Shown: piece by piece, positions 37,380 to 50,740 of the stretch | Layout of the letters: each line of letters opens with the position of its first letter | How positions within the stretch are numbered: position 1 is the first letter of the stretch | DNA from: Ursus arctos | Lineage: Eukaryota > Chordata > Mammalia > Carnivora > Ursidae | NCBI RefSeq assembly: GCF_023065955.2 | Contig: NW_026623067.1 | Location: 58,350,444-58,414,443 of the forward strand | DNA: 64,000 nt | Direction of reading: 5' to 3' | The notes under the pieces: generated by a model | Database searches by the model: none | What the model was told of the DNA's origin: nothing | Seen by the model: the letters and a program-made list of their open reading frames with translations, nothing else | Program-made: the position numbers and the translations under genes

Positions 37380-39370
37380 GATAGTATTTACTGAGAATCT
37401 TTTATGTACCTGACATGGTTCTAGGCCCTGGGGGGATATAGTGGACAAAGTATTCAAAGTCATTGTTCTGATGGAGTTTACATTTTAGTAGAAGGTAACA
37501 CAACATGCAATAAATACATAAGATACTAGGTGATGATCTGTGGCATAAGGGAAAATAAAGCAGGTCTTGGATGTGAGGTCCTGTTTTACATATCTAATGG
37601 CCTGGGAGAGGCTCTTCGATAAGGTAACATTTGAGTAGAGAGCTGAAGAAAATGAGGAAGCAAAGCATCAAGATATGGGGGAAGAACAGTCCTGGTAGGG
37701 AGAAGAGCAGGTGCAAATGGCCTGAGGCATAGAACAGCAAGGCCAGTATAGCTGAAGTAGAGTAGTTGGCAGGCTTCAGAGAGGTTGAGTGAGGGTGGAT
37801 GTGGGGCAGGTTATGTAAGTATGACATTGTGATTTATAATAAATACATATTTGGTCTTTCTCCTGTTTCTGGTATAGAGTTCCCTAAAACCCTTGGAAGG
37901 TCCTATGTGATGAGTGTGATAAAGGTGTCTCTTGTGACATTAATGAGGTGACATTTGGACCTCAGATTTGGGGGCTGGTTGCCAGGAGAGCTGGCCATGT
38001 GATTAGAGGGTTGAAACTTTCAGTACTACTCACCCTCACTTCTGGGGACGGGAGATCGGCTGAAGATTGAGTTCAGTCACCAATGGCTGAAGATTTAATT
38101 GGTCATGTATATATAAAGAAACCAGGAGGACAGAATTCAGAGAGCTTCTGGATGGCGAACAGGAGAAGGTATCAGGAAAACACTGTACTCTGAGAGAGCA
38201 TGGAAATTCCTCATATCTTGCTGTATGCATCGCTTCTATCTAGCTGTTCCTGAGTTATCTCCTCTTAATAGTTTAATTGGTAAAATGTTACTCTGAGTCT
38301 CTGAACCTCTCAGGCAAATGAATCAAACCCAAGGAGGAGGGGGGGTCATGGCAACCTCAGATTTATAGCCAGTTGGTCAGAAATACAGGTAACAACCTGG
38401 ACTTGTGACTGGCATCCGAACGTGGAGGTGGACAGTCTTGTAGGATTGAATCTCTAATTTGTGAAATCTGATGTCATTTCTGGGTAGAAAGTGTCAGAAT
38501 TGAGTCGAATTGTAGGACGCCCAGTTGGTGTCAGAATTGCTTCGATGTGTGGAAACACCTTCCTCAAACACACCCTACCCACGTTAAATAAAAGTGTGTC
38601 CCAGAACCATTTTAGTAAAGTGCTGTAGGCTGTGGTAAAGTTTGGCTTTTCCTCAAAATGAGAGGGGCAGCCATTGGAGAATTTTGCCGAGGCAAGACGT
38701 GATTTGATTTTCTTCGTAACATGATTACCTTGTGTATGTTGTGGAGGACGGGTTATCCAGGGCAGAGAAGTGGCGGCAAGGAGAACAGGGAGGGGACAGT
38801 GGTCTCGCAGTAGTCGGAGTAGGAGATGGTGGTGGCTTGCCCTGGCGTGGCCGCGGGTGGCAGTATAAGAAAAGGTCAGATCGTGGATTCCTTTGGTTGT
38901 AAAAGAGAACCGTCAAGGTCAGTCCAGGGAGAGACAGAGTTGCTGTTGACTGGGAGGAGAGCAGCTGCAGAAGGGGGAGAGTCAGGAGTTCTGTTTTGTG
39001 CTCTCGGCTGCTGGACAGCACTGGGGAGTTGTTAAGGAGGTGGTGTGATTCCGGGGAGAGGTCTGGGTTGGATATAAAACTCTGGGGCTACAGGAGTCAT
39101 CATCATACAGTGGTTTGGGATGCCATGCTGTTAGATGAGCCAGGGAATGGGGGAGGGGGAGGGAGGGAGAAAGAGGGAAGTTTGAGGATTGATCCTGGAG
39201 CACTGCAGCCTACGTTAAAATTGAGAAGACGACAGAGACTGAGAAGAGAGCGACAGACAGAGAGAGAGAGGTGGAGAGGTGTCCTGGAGGCGAAGGGCAA
39301 AAGGGAGCCATCAGCAGTATCGAATGCTGCCCTAGGTCACATAAGGTTAAAACTGACCACTAGATTGCGA
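37380..39370. repeat. Old interspersed repeat in two parts (37380-37830, 38640-39370)
   Basis: Phrases such as 'ctaggccctggggggatat', 'ggagtttacattttagta', 'atggcctgaggcatag' and later 'attggagaattttg', 'gagatggtggtggcttg' and 'gatcctggagcact' match a long, common mammalian repeat from memory. I cannot name the family with certainty (L2-related at its start). The open frames here are not genes. Confidence 0.5.
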
Positions 39371-40484
39371 TGGGCACAGTATGCATGCAGCACCGGGAAC
39401 TGAGCTCTAAAATACATTCTACTCATCTTGTGCTGGTTAGTCATTCTCCATAAATCCTTCTTCTGTGTTCACAGCCTGCAGGGTTTAAAGCACAATGGAA
39501 TGAATGAATGAAAGAAACAAACCAACCTGCCCCACCATTGTAAAGAGATATGTGGCCTGAGAGGCCCTCCCCTGACTTTGGCAGTCAAGAGCTTGGCACC
39601 CAGAGTGGGCCAAACCAGGTCAGCAGCAGGTTTGCAAAAGGCTGCCCTAGCCGGGTTGGTTTATGTCTGGGTGTGAGTCCCTTACATAACCAGGCAAATA
39701 GGCTACATTTTCCTTAAGCTGCAAGGCCCTTAGCTTTGGGAGGGAGGGTTGGATTTCAGCAGAACTCAGGTTGCAGAGGCCGTAGGCTCGTCTGTGCTGT
39801 TAACTGTTTCCTGCCATTTGGGCACAGTTGTGAATGCTGGGAAAAAGGGAGGTATTTGCAGCTGCTTTTCCTTCGCCCCTTACTAGTTCTCCTTCGTTCT
39901 GTGGCTGAAATACATTTACTCTCAGTTGTCTATCCTGTCACCTGACCGAAGCATCTAGCATGCAGATTTCTGCTCTGGGGAGTCCTTGTAGAGCTCCGTA
40001 GATCACATTACAGAGCAATGAACATAATGGGAGACAGGAGAGCTGGGGATCCCCTGGAGTTGCTGTTTATCCTCAGGGCACTCGCTCTGCGGTGAGAACA
40101 GGGTTGGGACATCCTAGTTTCTTAAATTCCTTTGTTCTTGGGAAACAAGGTCTCTGATCGTCTGACTTTATTCTTTGTTGGTTCTGTTGTAATCTCTCCC
40201 ATTTCGTGAGATCTCATCCTTGAGTTGCTGGAGGTAAATCTTACGGGCAGTTCGACTTTGTTTTTCAGTTACCATATCCAGGATGGACTTTACAAAATAT
40301 CTTAACGTGAGCTAGGTCTGAAATAAGAGTGTTACATTTTAAAAGCTCTTCTTGTAGCACGTGGAATGTTTTATGCATTCTATTTTCCTAGGGTTGGTTT
40401 GAAACATGTAAAGTTCTAATCAGGGTAGAAATCATTTGATAAAAGAAGCAAAACTACAGTAAAGTATCGAAACTAGACAACCTC

Positions 40485-40745
40485 ATTTACTGATATGATA
40501 ATAGCAAGCACGTATATAGGGATTACTTTTTGTCACAGGATGTCCAATCACTTAAAATATTAAATCGCTTAATCCTTGCGATAATCCTATGTGATACGTC
40601 ATCATCCCTATTTTACGGATCAGGAAACAGAGGTGTAGAGAGGTTAAGTAATTTGCCCAATGTCACACAGTGAATAAATGGTGAAGTAGGGCTTGGAATT
40701 CAAGCAGCCCAGGGCCCTTGCTCTTAAGGACTGCAATGCCTTGTT
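40485..40745 (+). repeat. MIR element
   Basis: Well-preserved MIR: 'ctatgtgatacgtcatcatccctattttacggat.aggaaacagaggtgtagagaggttaagtaatttgcccaatgtcacacag'. Confidence 0.85.
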
Positions 40746-40912
40746 CTTCACCAATTTAAAATTTTCAGCCATTTGGATGGCAGTTGAGTTTTAGTTCCTT
40801 TTATACTGCCTTTGAAATATGGGTCTACCACATACTAAAAATAAATATTAGTAATAGAACTGTAAAGGTAACTTTTTGCTAAGAAAAATTGTTTTAAAAA
40901 CAACATAATTTT

Positions 40913-41109
40913 GGGGCTCCTGGGTGGCTCAGCCGTTAAGTGTCTGCCTTCAGCTCAGGCCATGATCCCAGGGTCCTGGGATTGAGCCTCCCATCGGGCT
41001 CCCTGCTCCGCAGGAAGTCTGCTTCTCCCTCTCACACTCCCCTTGCTTGTGTTCCCTCTCTCACTGTCTCTCTCTGTCAAATAAATAAATAAAATCTAAA
41101 AAAAAAAAC
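40913..41109 (+). repeat. Can-SINE
   Basis: Head ggggctcctgggtggctcagccgttaag, AAATAAATAAATAAAATCT tail, flanked by aacaacataattt and aacaacatcattt. Confidence 0.92.
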
Positions 41110-42805
41110 AACACAACAACATCATTTAAGACAGAACTGATTTTCTTATTGCATGTTATTTGTATATGCTTATTGAGAAAGGACCTGAAGGGTTTTCTTT
41201 TTTTTTTTGGCAATCATTTTTCACTTAATTTGCTACCAAAGTGGAAGTAATGAAATATATCTTAAATCTTGAAAAGATTAGTTTTTTTTTTTAAAAGAAG
41301 CCATTGTAGCTTTTTCTTTGAATTTCTTTTTTCTTTTTCTTTTAATGGTGGAGACAAAGAGAAATTAGCCACTTTAATATATGTAGCTGGTGATTACTTG
41401 AACATATTTTTGAAGTCTTATTTTCTTTCTGTAATATATGTCATTCTGCTGGTTGGAAGCCCATTAGCTGCAGTGACTAGTGTAAATTAGTGAAGGAGTG
41501 AAGGTCTTAGAAGTCTGTCATCTTCTGGTTTGTTAATCTGTGTTCACTTGGAGATCCGATTACTCTTTGGTATCCTTTGGCAGTTGGAGGCTGTGGATGC
41601 TCTGAGTTCCACTGAAAAAGACTTTTGGACCAGTCTTATAAATTGTTACACTGAGTGACCCAGACAATCTTAAATGGTAGATTATGGATGAGAGATTTAG
41701 AGAGGAGAGATTTCCATTGCCACTACTGTCGTGTGATTTTGCATGGTAATGTCCCCCCTGCCAAAAAGATCAGCTGTCTCAGTGGAGTCATTACCTAAGT
41801 GACGGGATGATGACGTGGTCTAGGCAATTTTTCCCAAGTGTAAGGTAAATTCTTTTGGGCACCGTTGATCTTGAAGCTGGCATCCTGACCTTACGCTAGA
41901 TGACATAGAATTGCACAGTAAGGCAGGTATTGTCTTTTTCTTTTGATCTTTCTCCTGATTCAAGGAGAAAGTTCATTTCACACTCCTGCATCTTTAACAC
42001 CTCTCCAGTCTGTCCGAATCTCCCTTTATGACAGGGAGCAAGCAGCCCTTGTAGACTCTCAGCTTTGATTGGCAACTATATTCAGTCAGAAGGTAGTTTT
42101 ATTGGTTTGGTCTGTATAATTCTTTTCCAGGTTTGACAGGGAATACTGGCTTTCTGGTTATAATGAGGATAAAGTATTTCTTTTAAAATTCATTTTATGT
42201 AAAGAAAAAAGGGTGAGTCAATCTAAAAACAAGTACTAGAGAATATAATGCAGGTAGTAAGTAGATATGGCAAAATTGTGAATTTGGCAGAGGAGAGAGA
42301 AAATCTTGGGAAGTACTGGTCTGATATCTGCTGTAATAACATAGAAATCCAGTCTCTTGTTTGAGACTATTGGGACTAGATTTGTTTTGGAATTTAGAAC
42401 TTTCAGATCTTTTTGGCATAGTGCTTATAATATAGATGATATGACTGGCAGTGCCATCATCCAGTGTGGTAATATTTCTACAGCAAAATGAATGACTATT
42501 CACACCAGGTGAGGTAAATAAAAACTAGACATGGCCTCGTCTGGGTTCAGGTCAAATTTTGTACCAAATATGGGGACCAAATTTATGAAGAAAAGGTTTG
42601 ATTTTCAGAGCTTTCTAGATTTCAGAATTGGAGATAAGGGTTTATGGACCCGTCTTTGTTAAAAAAAATTATATCATTTTCTAAAACACTGATCAAATTA
42701 TGCGGAAAACAAATTAAACCCCAACTTGGCCAAAGTTATCAGTTGCGATGGCAGAAATGCCAGGTGTGTTATAGTTTGTAAACTTAAAACATTGTAGATC
42801 AGTTC

Positions 42806-42996
42806 GGGCGCCTGGGTGGCTCAGTCGGTTAAGCGTCTGCCTTTGGCTCAGGTCATGATCCTAGAGTTCTGGAATTGAGCCCCGCATTGGGTTCCCTGCT
42901 CAGTGGGGAGCCTGCTTCTCCCTCTTCCTCTCCCCTTCCCTCCTGCTCGTACTCTCTCTTTCACATGCTGTCTCTCAAATTGAAAAAAAAAAAGAG
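42806..42996 (+). repeat. Can-SINE
   Basis: Head gggcgcctgggtggctcagtcggttaag, CT-rich middle and A-rich end; the AAATAAAT tail is mutated. Confidence 0.9.
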
Positions 42997-43089
42997 AAGA
43001 AATCTATAAAAATCTCTTATGATTGGAAAAATAGTGCTTGAAATGAGCACATTCTATCTACAACTATTCTTTATGTAGGTTTTAGATAA

Positions 43090-43310
43090 CTGAGAAGGTT
43101 TGGATGTAGAACAGAAACAAACTGAGGGCTTCAGAGGGGAAGGGGGTCGGGGATTGGGATAGGCCGGTGATGGGTATTAAGGAGGGCACATATTGCATGG
43201 TGCACTGGGTGTTATATGCAAATAATGAATCATGGAACAGTGCATCAAAAACTGGGGATGTACTGTATGGTGACTAACATAACAAAATAAAAATTATAAA
43301 ATAAAAAAAA
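43090..43310 (+). repeat. L1 3' end (carnivore type)
   Basis: 'gggggattgggataggccgg.gatgggtattaaggagggcacatattgcatggtgcactgggtgttat ... aaataaaaattataaaataaaa' is a typical carnivore L1 3' UTR and tail. It ends about 310 bases before the 43620 exon. Confidence 0.85.
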
Positions 43311-43361
43311 TGCAGTCTGCATTTTTTTTTTTTAGCGCTTTGATTAAGAAGGTAAAGTTTG

Positions 43362-43488
43362 GGGTGCCTGGGTTGGTTAAGCATCTACCTTCAGCTCAGG
43401 TCATGATCTCAGGGTACTGGGATGGAGCCCTGCATCAGGCTCCCTGCTCAGCAGAGAGTCTGCTTCTCCCTCTACCTCTGCCCCTCCC

Positions 43489-43525
<37 letters not shown>

Positions 43526-43549
43526 AAATAAATAAAATCCTAAAAAAAA
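43362..43549 (+). repeat. Can-SINE close to the 43620 exon
   Basis: Diverged head (ggggtgcctgggttggttaag), (TC)n and AAATAAATAAATAAAATCCTAAA tail, ending 70 bases before the exon; taaagttt is found on both sides. Confidence 0.9.
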
Positions 43550-43619
43550 GAACATAAAGTTTGACTGTAAAATAAATTCTGTCTACTTTTTTTCTGTCCT
43601 GTTGTCATTTTTCCTCTAG

Positions 43620-43741
43620 ATCACTCTTTTGATGTCTTCAAGAAATCCAAGCATCCTCCAACATTCTTTGCTGCAGGCCAGCTCCCTGACGTGCTGAATG
43701 GCGGCGATGAAGTTTATGCTAACTCTATGGTGATAGATCAG
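43620..43741 (+). CDS. ARHGEF28: ARHGEF28 internal coding exon (122 nt)
   Basis: Acceptor ttcctctag, donor CAG|gtaagg (consensus). With the G from either upstream exon it encodes DHSFDVFKKSKHPPTFF, then AAGQLPDVLNGGDEVYANSM and VIDQ, phase 1 in and phase 0 out. Human has DRSFDILKKSK and NGGDEVYANCMVIDQ, a near-identical match from memory. It is the shared acceptor for the long form (exon ending 9400) and the proposed short form (exon ending 24929). The region is linker sequence of unknown fold; the conserved NGGDEVYAN stretch suggests a functional motif, but I know of no assigned role. Confidence 0.95.
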
Positions 43742-46700
43742 GTAAGGCATGATGGGTGTTACAAGAGGGATCTTACTCTCTTTCCAAAACCTGAGTATAT
43801 GAGAAATATATTCAGCATTGTTGTGTTGCTCTGAAAATTTCCGCCTAAGGGTGGCCCTGCTGATTCTCCACTGCAGCCTCATCATATGAGCGTTTAACTT
43901 AGATTTTCCTTTCATGCACAGCACACGTTACCCACCAGGAAGAACTGTAGGGAGGCGTCTTGAGACAATGTCAAATGAGAAGAGTGTGAGAACTCTTGCA
44001 TGAAGCCAAAATAGGAGGTGACAATTGGGAAGCTAATATCTTCTCTACAGCTTTAAACAAACAAATAAAAAAACCAATGTGTGTATGACCTGATTAAGTA
44101 ATATTTGTATTCAGATTCAGCAAACAGTTATGAGCAAGAGCTTGATGCCAGCCCCATAGAATGCTGTCATATAAATGATTTCTTTAATCCGTGTAACACA
44201 CCTATTAACATATACTAAGGTTATAGAGCTTTAATATTAAAAGAGAATGTTGTCACACTGCAGGGAAGTTGGAGCCCTTTAGAATGTCCCACCCAGTCTC
44301 TGCCAGAGATTTGTGAGTTAGATCTCACAGAGGCTTGTGGTTCACGTGTACGTCGATAGATGAATTTATCCTGTATTTTTTCTAGCTCAGTGATCCTCAA
44401 ATTTTAATATTGATAAAAATTAAATCATAGTTTTAGATCTGAAGATTTCCGTACTCTGCACATGATTTTATAGATGACTTTAGGGATTTTCAAGGGTAAT
44501 TTTGACAAAACATAATTTTTGCCTTATCCACAGGCTTCCAAACCTAATCCCCATGTAAGATGCACTATATATATGCTTATTGAGCAATAAAGAAATTTAC
44601 CCTTTTTGTTGTTGTTAGTATGCATATATTGTACCCTGTTATTTAGAGATGTTTTCTGTGATAGAAACTTTTCTGTCTCGTAGATGTCAATTTCACCCCT
44701 TGAATCAAATATCTTGGTTTTTCCCTTTCTGTTCCAAACATTGTTACATCAAATGCATAGTATAAAAGGTGAAGATTGGGATGATGTTCAGAATGACAAA
44801 GGGACCAGTCAGAATGGACATCAGCTGTAAATAACTGATACAGTTTTTTTTTTTTTTTTTTTTTTTTGCATAAAGCAGCTGAATGTCAGCCCTACTTATA
44901 GAAATCTAGGATGAAGCAGAGGTTAGGACAAATGGGGAGTTTTGGGGACTTTCTTTGGAGATACAGGGCAATTGGATTTGCTGTGTTCTAGCCACGTTCT
45001 GATTCTAATTGTTGCCGTATGTTCTCAGCGTTTAAGTGAACTGCTTCTTGAGTCCTCATCTCTTTGCTCTGAGCCTCAGTGAGTACTGCAAATACTCGCT
45101 TACCTTAAGTAGCTAAAATTGTACATGCTTCAGTATTACATGGGAGAAAACTGTGCTCTAAGATACATTAAACATGCAAAACTTCCCAAACCAAAGATGA
45201 GGTTAGAATATAATTTCTATTTTGGAATATCTTGAAGTAAGTATTGCTTAATAACGTGAAGCATGCATTTCAAGCGAACTCAAACAACGTAACTGATAAA
45301 CTGAAATGTAGCTGAGGACTGCTGAATTTGTGCCGTGAAAACAGAAATAAAACTAAAAGTATGGACACAAATCACAAAGTTCACTCTGTCCATGTAGTAT
45401 AGTTATACGATTTCTTTTACTATTTCTATGTCCATTCGAATAGCAAGGGTGATATAAGGAGTCCAAATTCTGCATATTTAAAATAATTGCTTAGTCCCCG
45501 AGAAGAATCTTGTCTAATTTCCTTCTTCTGCCGCAACCTGGCACAGAGCTCTGAAAAGATTGCTAGCTTGTTTGTGATGCTGTTTCCCATGAAATCTCAG
45601 TGATCAACCTACCTAACAAGGAGATATACGTGGTAGAAACTACTTTGAAAATTACTCTGCCATATAAACTACTTTGGAAAAAAAAATCCATTTTATTTGG
45701 ACATCGTTTCAAGTCTATATAATTCAGTACAAAGAATACGTGTATGTTCTTTATAAAAATACCCCAAATGTTAATATTTTATCACATTTTAGCTTAAATG
45801 TACTCTGAGTAGTGTGTTTTTGTACATGCAAATGATGAAAGTAAGTATATAATGTTAACCATTTTAGACAAATTGAAAATTTGGTGCCCTTTTCTCTCTC
45901 AGTCTTTCATGGTATATATTTCCTAAAAAACTTGGTCATCCTCTTACTAAGCACCTATATAGTTACCCAAATCAGGAAGTCACCATTAATATAGTGGTAA
46001 CTAGACAGTTACCTGCAGACCTCACTCAAGTTTAGCCAATCATCCCAATGTTCTTTGTAGCAAAAGAAAATTTAGTTGTCCTATCTCTTGAGTCTCTTAA
46101 AATTTGCAACCATTCCTTAGTATTTGTCTTTTATGGAGTCAATAGTTTTGAAGAATACAGTCCAGGATCTTGTTTGTTTTTGTTAGAATGTCCTTCAGTT
46201 TTGGTTGGTTTGTTAATTCCTCATGATTGGATTCAGGCTATGTCTGGTTAGTCGAATTATTACAGAAGTGTTGTGTTCTTCTCGGTGCATTGTATCAGGA
46301 GGCACAGGAAGATAATTTGTCCCATTACTGGTGATGTTATTTTTGATTTACCCAGTTCGTTTTCAGTAAGATTACTATCTTCTTTTTAAAGCATTAAGTG
46401 TCTTTCAGGGAGAGAGTTAGAGTGTCTGTAGATCTCCTGTTACACAGCTGACTCTCACCCACTGGTTTGGGCATTCCTTGATTGTTTTTGCCATAGTAAA
46501 TTATGATGATGATGAAGATTTAGGACTCTACATTTTCCCCTTTTGCTTCTTTCCCCCCTTGCTACCCTGTCACCAGACAGTGTCATCCTTTTTCTTGTTA
46601 CTGTCTTCTCCCTCAGAAGTGATGCCTTTGATGACTGCCACCTCAGATCACCCATAGTTTCAAGCCCCTTCCTTAAATCAAGGACTGTTTTTCACAGGTA

Positions 46701-47329
46701 TAGGCTGCACTTTCTCTTTCTAGTGCTGATTTTAGGTTGGTCTTAAGCCCTCCATTAGCTCCCTGTTTTCTCTGCCATGCAGAATTTTCTAGACCACTTT
46801 TATTCTGTACATAGGCTTATGGCAAGAGTATAACAGGTTGCTTGCTGAGATTTGGTGTTAATTTTATTATTTACAGATAATTTGAAGTTTGGGGCATTTT
46901 GTGTTTTCTAGTTAAGTCCATGAATCTTAGTTTGTTTTATTCTTATTTTAGTTTGTAGTTTGTTTTGTTTTTTTGAGAGTCAGATTTATGTGACCACCAC
47001 TACTCTTTAGTTTTTGCTCAAGTATTTAAAACATACCCCTTTTTGAATCAGTGGCTCACAAAATCTTAAACGCATGGTCCGTTTTTGGTTTCGTAGTAAA
47101 GAACAATTTTATAAAACACTCAGTTTGTCTTCTTCCTTTTGTGAATAATGCGATAGCAGCCTAGTGAACAAAAACATCATGAAAAAATTCTCTGTTTACA
47201 TAAAACAAAACGAGAACAAACAAAACAAGGTGAGTAAGGTGGGAGGTTGTTCAATTGGGAAAATTTTATTCTCAGCTCAGCCAATCTTTCCTGCTTTTGC
47301 TCAGCAACTATTTCTCTTACAATGACCAG
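43742..47329. other. ARHGEF28 intron (3.6 kb)
   Basis: Between consensus donor gtaagg and acceptor gaccag. It contains a poly-T run at about 44846-44868, an old L1 3'-UTR-like segment near 45.9-46.4 kb and otherwise unique AT-rich sequence. Confidence 0.75.
45960..46370. repeat. Old L1 3'-UTR-like segment
   Basis: 'tttgtttttgttagaatgtccttcagttt', 'cctcatgattggattcaggctatg' and 'ttgtatcaggaggcaca' match a common L1M 3' region from memory. Confidence 0.6.
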
Positions 47330-47610
47330 GTTGGTGATTTGGATATTAACTACATTAATATAGAAGGAATCACTACAAACGCCTGCCCTGAATCCATGGG
47401 TTCTACTCTGGGGCCTCAGAACCGCAAGCATATCCTGACTGCTGAAACCAGCCATGGACAATACCCACTAAGTGAGAACAAGGAAGTGACGTCAAATACT
47501 GAAGCTCAGCAGTCCTTCCCATCACCATCTAGTTCATATGCTTCCAATTTTAATCTTTCCTTTGGTCATCATGGATTTGAAAAGGAACAAAGTCATCTGA
47601 AGAAAAGAAG
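47330..47610 (+). CDS. ARHGEF28: ARHGEF28 internal coding exon (281 nt)
   Basis: Acceptor caatgaccag, donor AG|gtaagg. The exon encodes VGDLDINYINIEGITTNACP at its start, continues through a Ser/Thr/Glu-rich stretch (TSNTEAQQSFPSPSSSYASN) and ends LSFGHHGFEKEQSHLKKR plus two bases of a Ser codon. It enters in phase 0 and leaves in phase 2. Human ARHGEF28 has VGDLDISYINIEGIT and HGFEKEQSHLKKRSSS at the same places. This is the largest exon in the window. Its low-complexity serine content suggests a disordered, phosphorylatable linker; no enzymatic motif is present. Confidence 0.95.
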
Positions 47611-48777
47611 GTAAGGTACTATATTCTAGAGGAGAAGTGTAGAAGATCAAAGAACCTTGTAGCTGGACCTGTGAAATTATACTTTATTATATTTTATTGT
47701 CCCCCCCCCACTTTTATCTCTACATCAAAATATTGCCCCTTTTAGATTCCTACATTCCTTAACTTGAAACTAAGACACTTAGGAAACTGACAAACATATA
47801 ATAGAGGAAAACCACAATGAAATAACATTCTACACTTACTAGGTAGGCAAATAGTTTAAAGTTACCATATTTTGGAGCAAATGTATACAATGGAAACACC
47901 TGTATACAGTTGAAAGGAGTGAAAATCGTATAATAACTGGAAAATAATTTGGCATTATCTAATAAAGATGTTCTGTCTCCTCCAAAAAATGTAGGAATGA
48001 GGACAAAGGACTTGTGATGCCCAAGAAAAGCCCATTTTGGCCCTGGGATGGCAGTGGGACTCTTCGTTCAGTGAGTGTCAGGCTGGGAGCATGTAACACG
48101 ATTGATAATGAACTCAATGTGAAATTTACCTAGCTCATTAAAAAGTGAATGATAGGCAGAGAGGCTGGGAACTTCTCATGAAGGAGAAATTTGGAGACAC
48201 ACAATAAAAACTGAGTTTCACACAGGGACCTAAAACCCAGATTTTCTCCTGAGGTTTAAAACATTTTGGTGAAAGTAAAATATGCACAATATATAACCAT
48301 ATGTTACTGAAATTTTGCTGTTTTGAGAAGCTCCAAGGGGAATATAAGCAATGCAACATTTATTTTAAACTACACAACACCAAAAAAAATGAGGTGACAG
48401 AAGAGTTTGTTTCATTCTAAAACTTATATTTTGAAAACCTTTTTTGTTTTACCAACATCCACAGTAAGAAATGCTTATCATATCATGACACCCGCCACAT
48501 AAATGCACAAAAAATTTAAATAAATGTTTTATGAGGTTACATGTGGAATGTATTCTGATATTTTCTGTTCTATACTATTTTAAAAGAAAATTTTGCTCAC
48601 AACCTACAATTGATTTCATGTTTCACTAATGGGATTTTGAAAGAAAGGTATTGTAAAATGAGAACCAAGAGGTAATCCTGAGGAATATGGTTTATGATAC
48701 CAAATATCTTAGCTTAATAGCTTAATGAGGAAAAATAGTAGCCCAATTTAAATTAGTAGAAAAAGAAATGTTTTAGG

Positions 48778-48892
48778 GATACCTGGCTGGCTTAGTTAGT
48801 AGAGCATGTGACTCTTGATCTCAGGTTTGTGAGTTTGAACCCAACGTTGGGTGTAGAGGTTACTTAAAAATAAAATCTTGGGGAAAAAAAGA
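48778..48892 (+). repeat. Short old-type Can-SINE
   Basis: 'ggatacctggctggcttagttagtagagcatgtgactcttgatctcagg ... gttgggtgtagaggttacttaaaaataaaatctt', the tRNA-derived type without the CT-rich middle. Confidence 0.9.
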
Positions 48893-50400
48893 GAAATCTT
48901 TTAACGTATAGTGTGCAAAATAAAATAATCACCTCTACTTCTAGCATGTACTCAGTGATGGAGAAATGCTACATATAATTGGAAAGACTTCTGTTAAGTT
49001 AGATAGTGATGGCGGGCAGTCAGCCATTTGAACTAATGTTTATTTGTATTAGTAAAGTTGAAAGACACATCACAAGATCACAAATTGAAAGACAAATACA
49101 GAGGCACAAGGCATCTGCAGACCTTTAACACCTCCTCCCCCCCCAAGACCTAAGGGCTCTGTCTACTCTCAGACTATCATTGAATTAAGGAAAGTACATG
49201 GCACCTTAGTGTATCTCTTATTACATTGCTGTAACATTCAGAGCACCAGCATTTACCCGAAGGTGTTTCTTCACACTAAGCTTTGGTTTTTTATGAGAAA
49301 TAATTTTATGGACTTCAACATTCATGTGTTGAATGAAAGTGTGAAGTCCACCTGCAGTTTGTTCTCTGCTTAGTGCCAAGGTGAAGTCCCTCAATGGGCT
49401 CTGAAAGGAGAAGGACCCTACTTTGGAAATCCTCAGTGATGCCACATGTGGCCTTCACTTCTGGGTTTGCTGGTGCCCCAGAGGGCCCATGCAATAGTTC
49501 AGGATTCGAGAGTAACCAAAGTGTTGGGATTAAAGACGTGTAGTATTGTCTTTTTGGCAAGTGTCATGATTTATTACATGGCTACTCAGTGGGCACTAAT
49601 TAGCTTATGGATTTTTAAGAGAAGTAACCACAGTGGATTAATTCAGAGTTTCACTTTCTGCTTCATATTTCATAATCAAGGTGGTTTCGTTGTGTTATTA
49701 AAATTTTAGCTCCAAAACTGCAACAGTGAAAGAAAAATATATTTAAAAATGCATCCAGCCTTCCCATGTCTGTGGACGCTCTTGGCCTCAGAGTTCGAGT
49801 GGTTTAAAGTGTAACTGTTACGGAATGAGCCAGGAATGTGGAAGGTCACATTCTTTCCTTTTACTTTCCTGGTTATTAAAGTTAAATTAGGAAAGAAAAG
49901 CGGTAGTTGACCAGAAGTACTACCTGTTTCTGAGGTGGATTGCTCACCTACAATCTCTGAAAATGATAATCTAACATGACACATCCGGGAGCCCACTTGA
50001 CTCATGCTAACTCAGGTCTTGCCATCATCTCAGAGGTGAGACCTTTGCAGTCTGTCCTTGAACATGTCTCACTGCCTGAGCTTTCCAGTCCCACATGACA
50101 TGGTTTCACGTGCTATCCCCCACGTGCCACCCAAACAACCGTGGGCTTCTGTTTCTTGTGCAGTTTTAATATTTGAAGGATAACTATTTAGGTCCTGTAA
50201 TAATTACATTTACAAAACAAATAGGATAGTACGAACCTGCACCAGGTTTGTTTCTTAGAGTACTCGCAATGGCTTTTGCTAGGTGGAAATGTTCGTTTGG
50301 GGAAACATAACGTTTTATTGAAAAAGAAGAGATTGGGGGAGGGGAGGAAAAAATTTGAAAATCTCTTAGATAGAAATTTTGTTAGAAATATTTTAAATGA

Positions 50401-50607
50401 GGGGCGCCTGGGTGGCACAGCGGTTAAGCGTCTGCCTTCGGCTCAGGGCGTGATCCCGGCGTTATGGGATCGAGCCGCACGTCAGGCTCTTCTGCTGTGA
50501 GCCTGCTTCTTCCTCTCCCACTTCCCCTGCTTGTGTTCCCTCTCTCACTGGCTGTCTCTCTCTCTGTCAAATAAATAAATAAAATCTTTAAAAAAAAAAA
50601 AAAAGAA
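50401..50607 (+). repeat. Young Can-SINE with perfect target duplication
   Basis: Head ggggcgcctgggtggcacagcggttaag, then gcgtgatcccggcgttatgg, AAATAAATAAATAAAATCTTTAAA and poly-A. Flanked by an exact 17-base duplication agaaatattttaaatga (50384-50400, 50608-50624). Confidence 0.95.
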
Positions 50608-50740
50608 AGAAATATTTTAAATGAGTATTTGTTGCACCTTCTGCCAAGGAGAGAATTTTAATTGAGAGAAATAGAAACCAGCGGTCTGTCAGTCAGCTAT
50701 TGGCTTACGTGATTATTTATTTATTTCCTCTGTGCTTTAG

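Larger units (their letters stand above)
24930..43619. other. Second part of the 34-kb ARHGEF28 intron
   Basis: Intronic sequence from the internal first exon to the shared acceptor at 43620. It is dense in SINEs (26.2-26.7, 29.7, 32.2, 34.2-34.5, 40.9, 42.8 and 43.4 kb), L1 3' ends (31.6-32.0, 43.1-43.3 kb), MIR/L2 relics and an old repeat at 37.4-39.4 kb. No further exon compatible with ARHGEF28 was recognised. In 30.0-31.5, 32.4-34.2 and 41.2-42.8 kb I see nothing identifiable. Confidence 0.7.
47611..50740. other. ARHGEF28 intron (3.1 kb)
   Basis: It contains an old-type SINE at 48778-48892 and a young SINE at 50401-50607 ending about 130 bases before the acceptor. Poly-C runs occur at 47701 and 49136. 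The rest is unremarkable. Confidence 0.75.

Noticed and set aside
43616..43924. 102-codon - strand frame over the 43620 exon
   Set aside because: Shadow of the ARHGEF28 exon, whose + strand reading matches the known protein.
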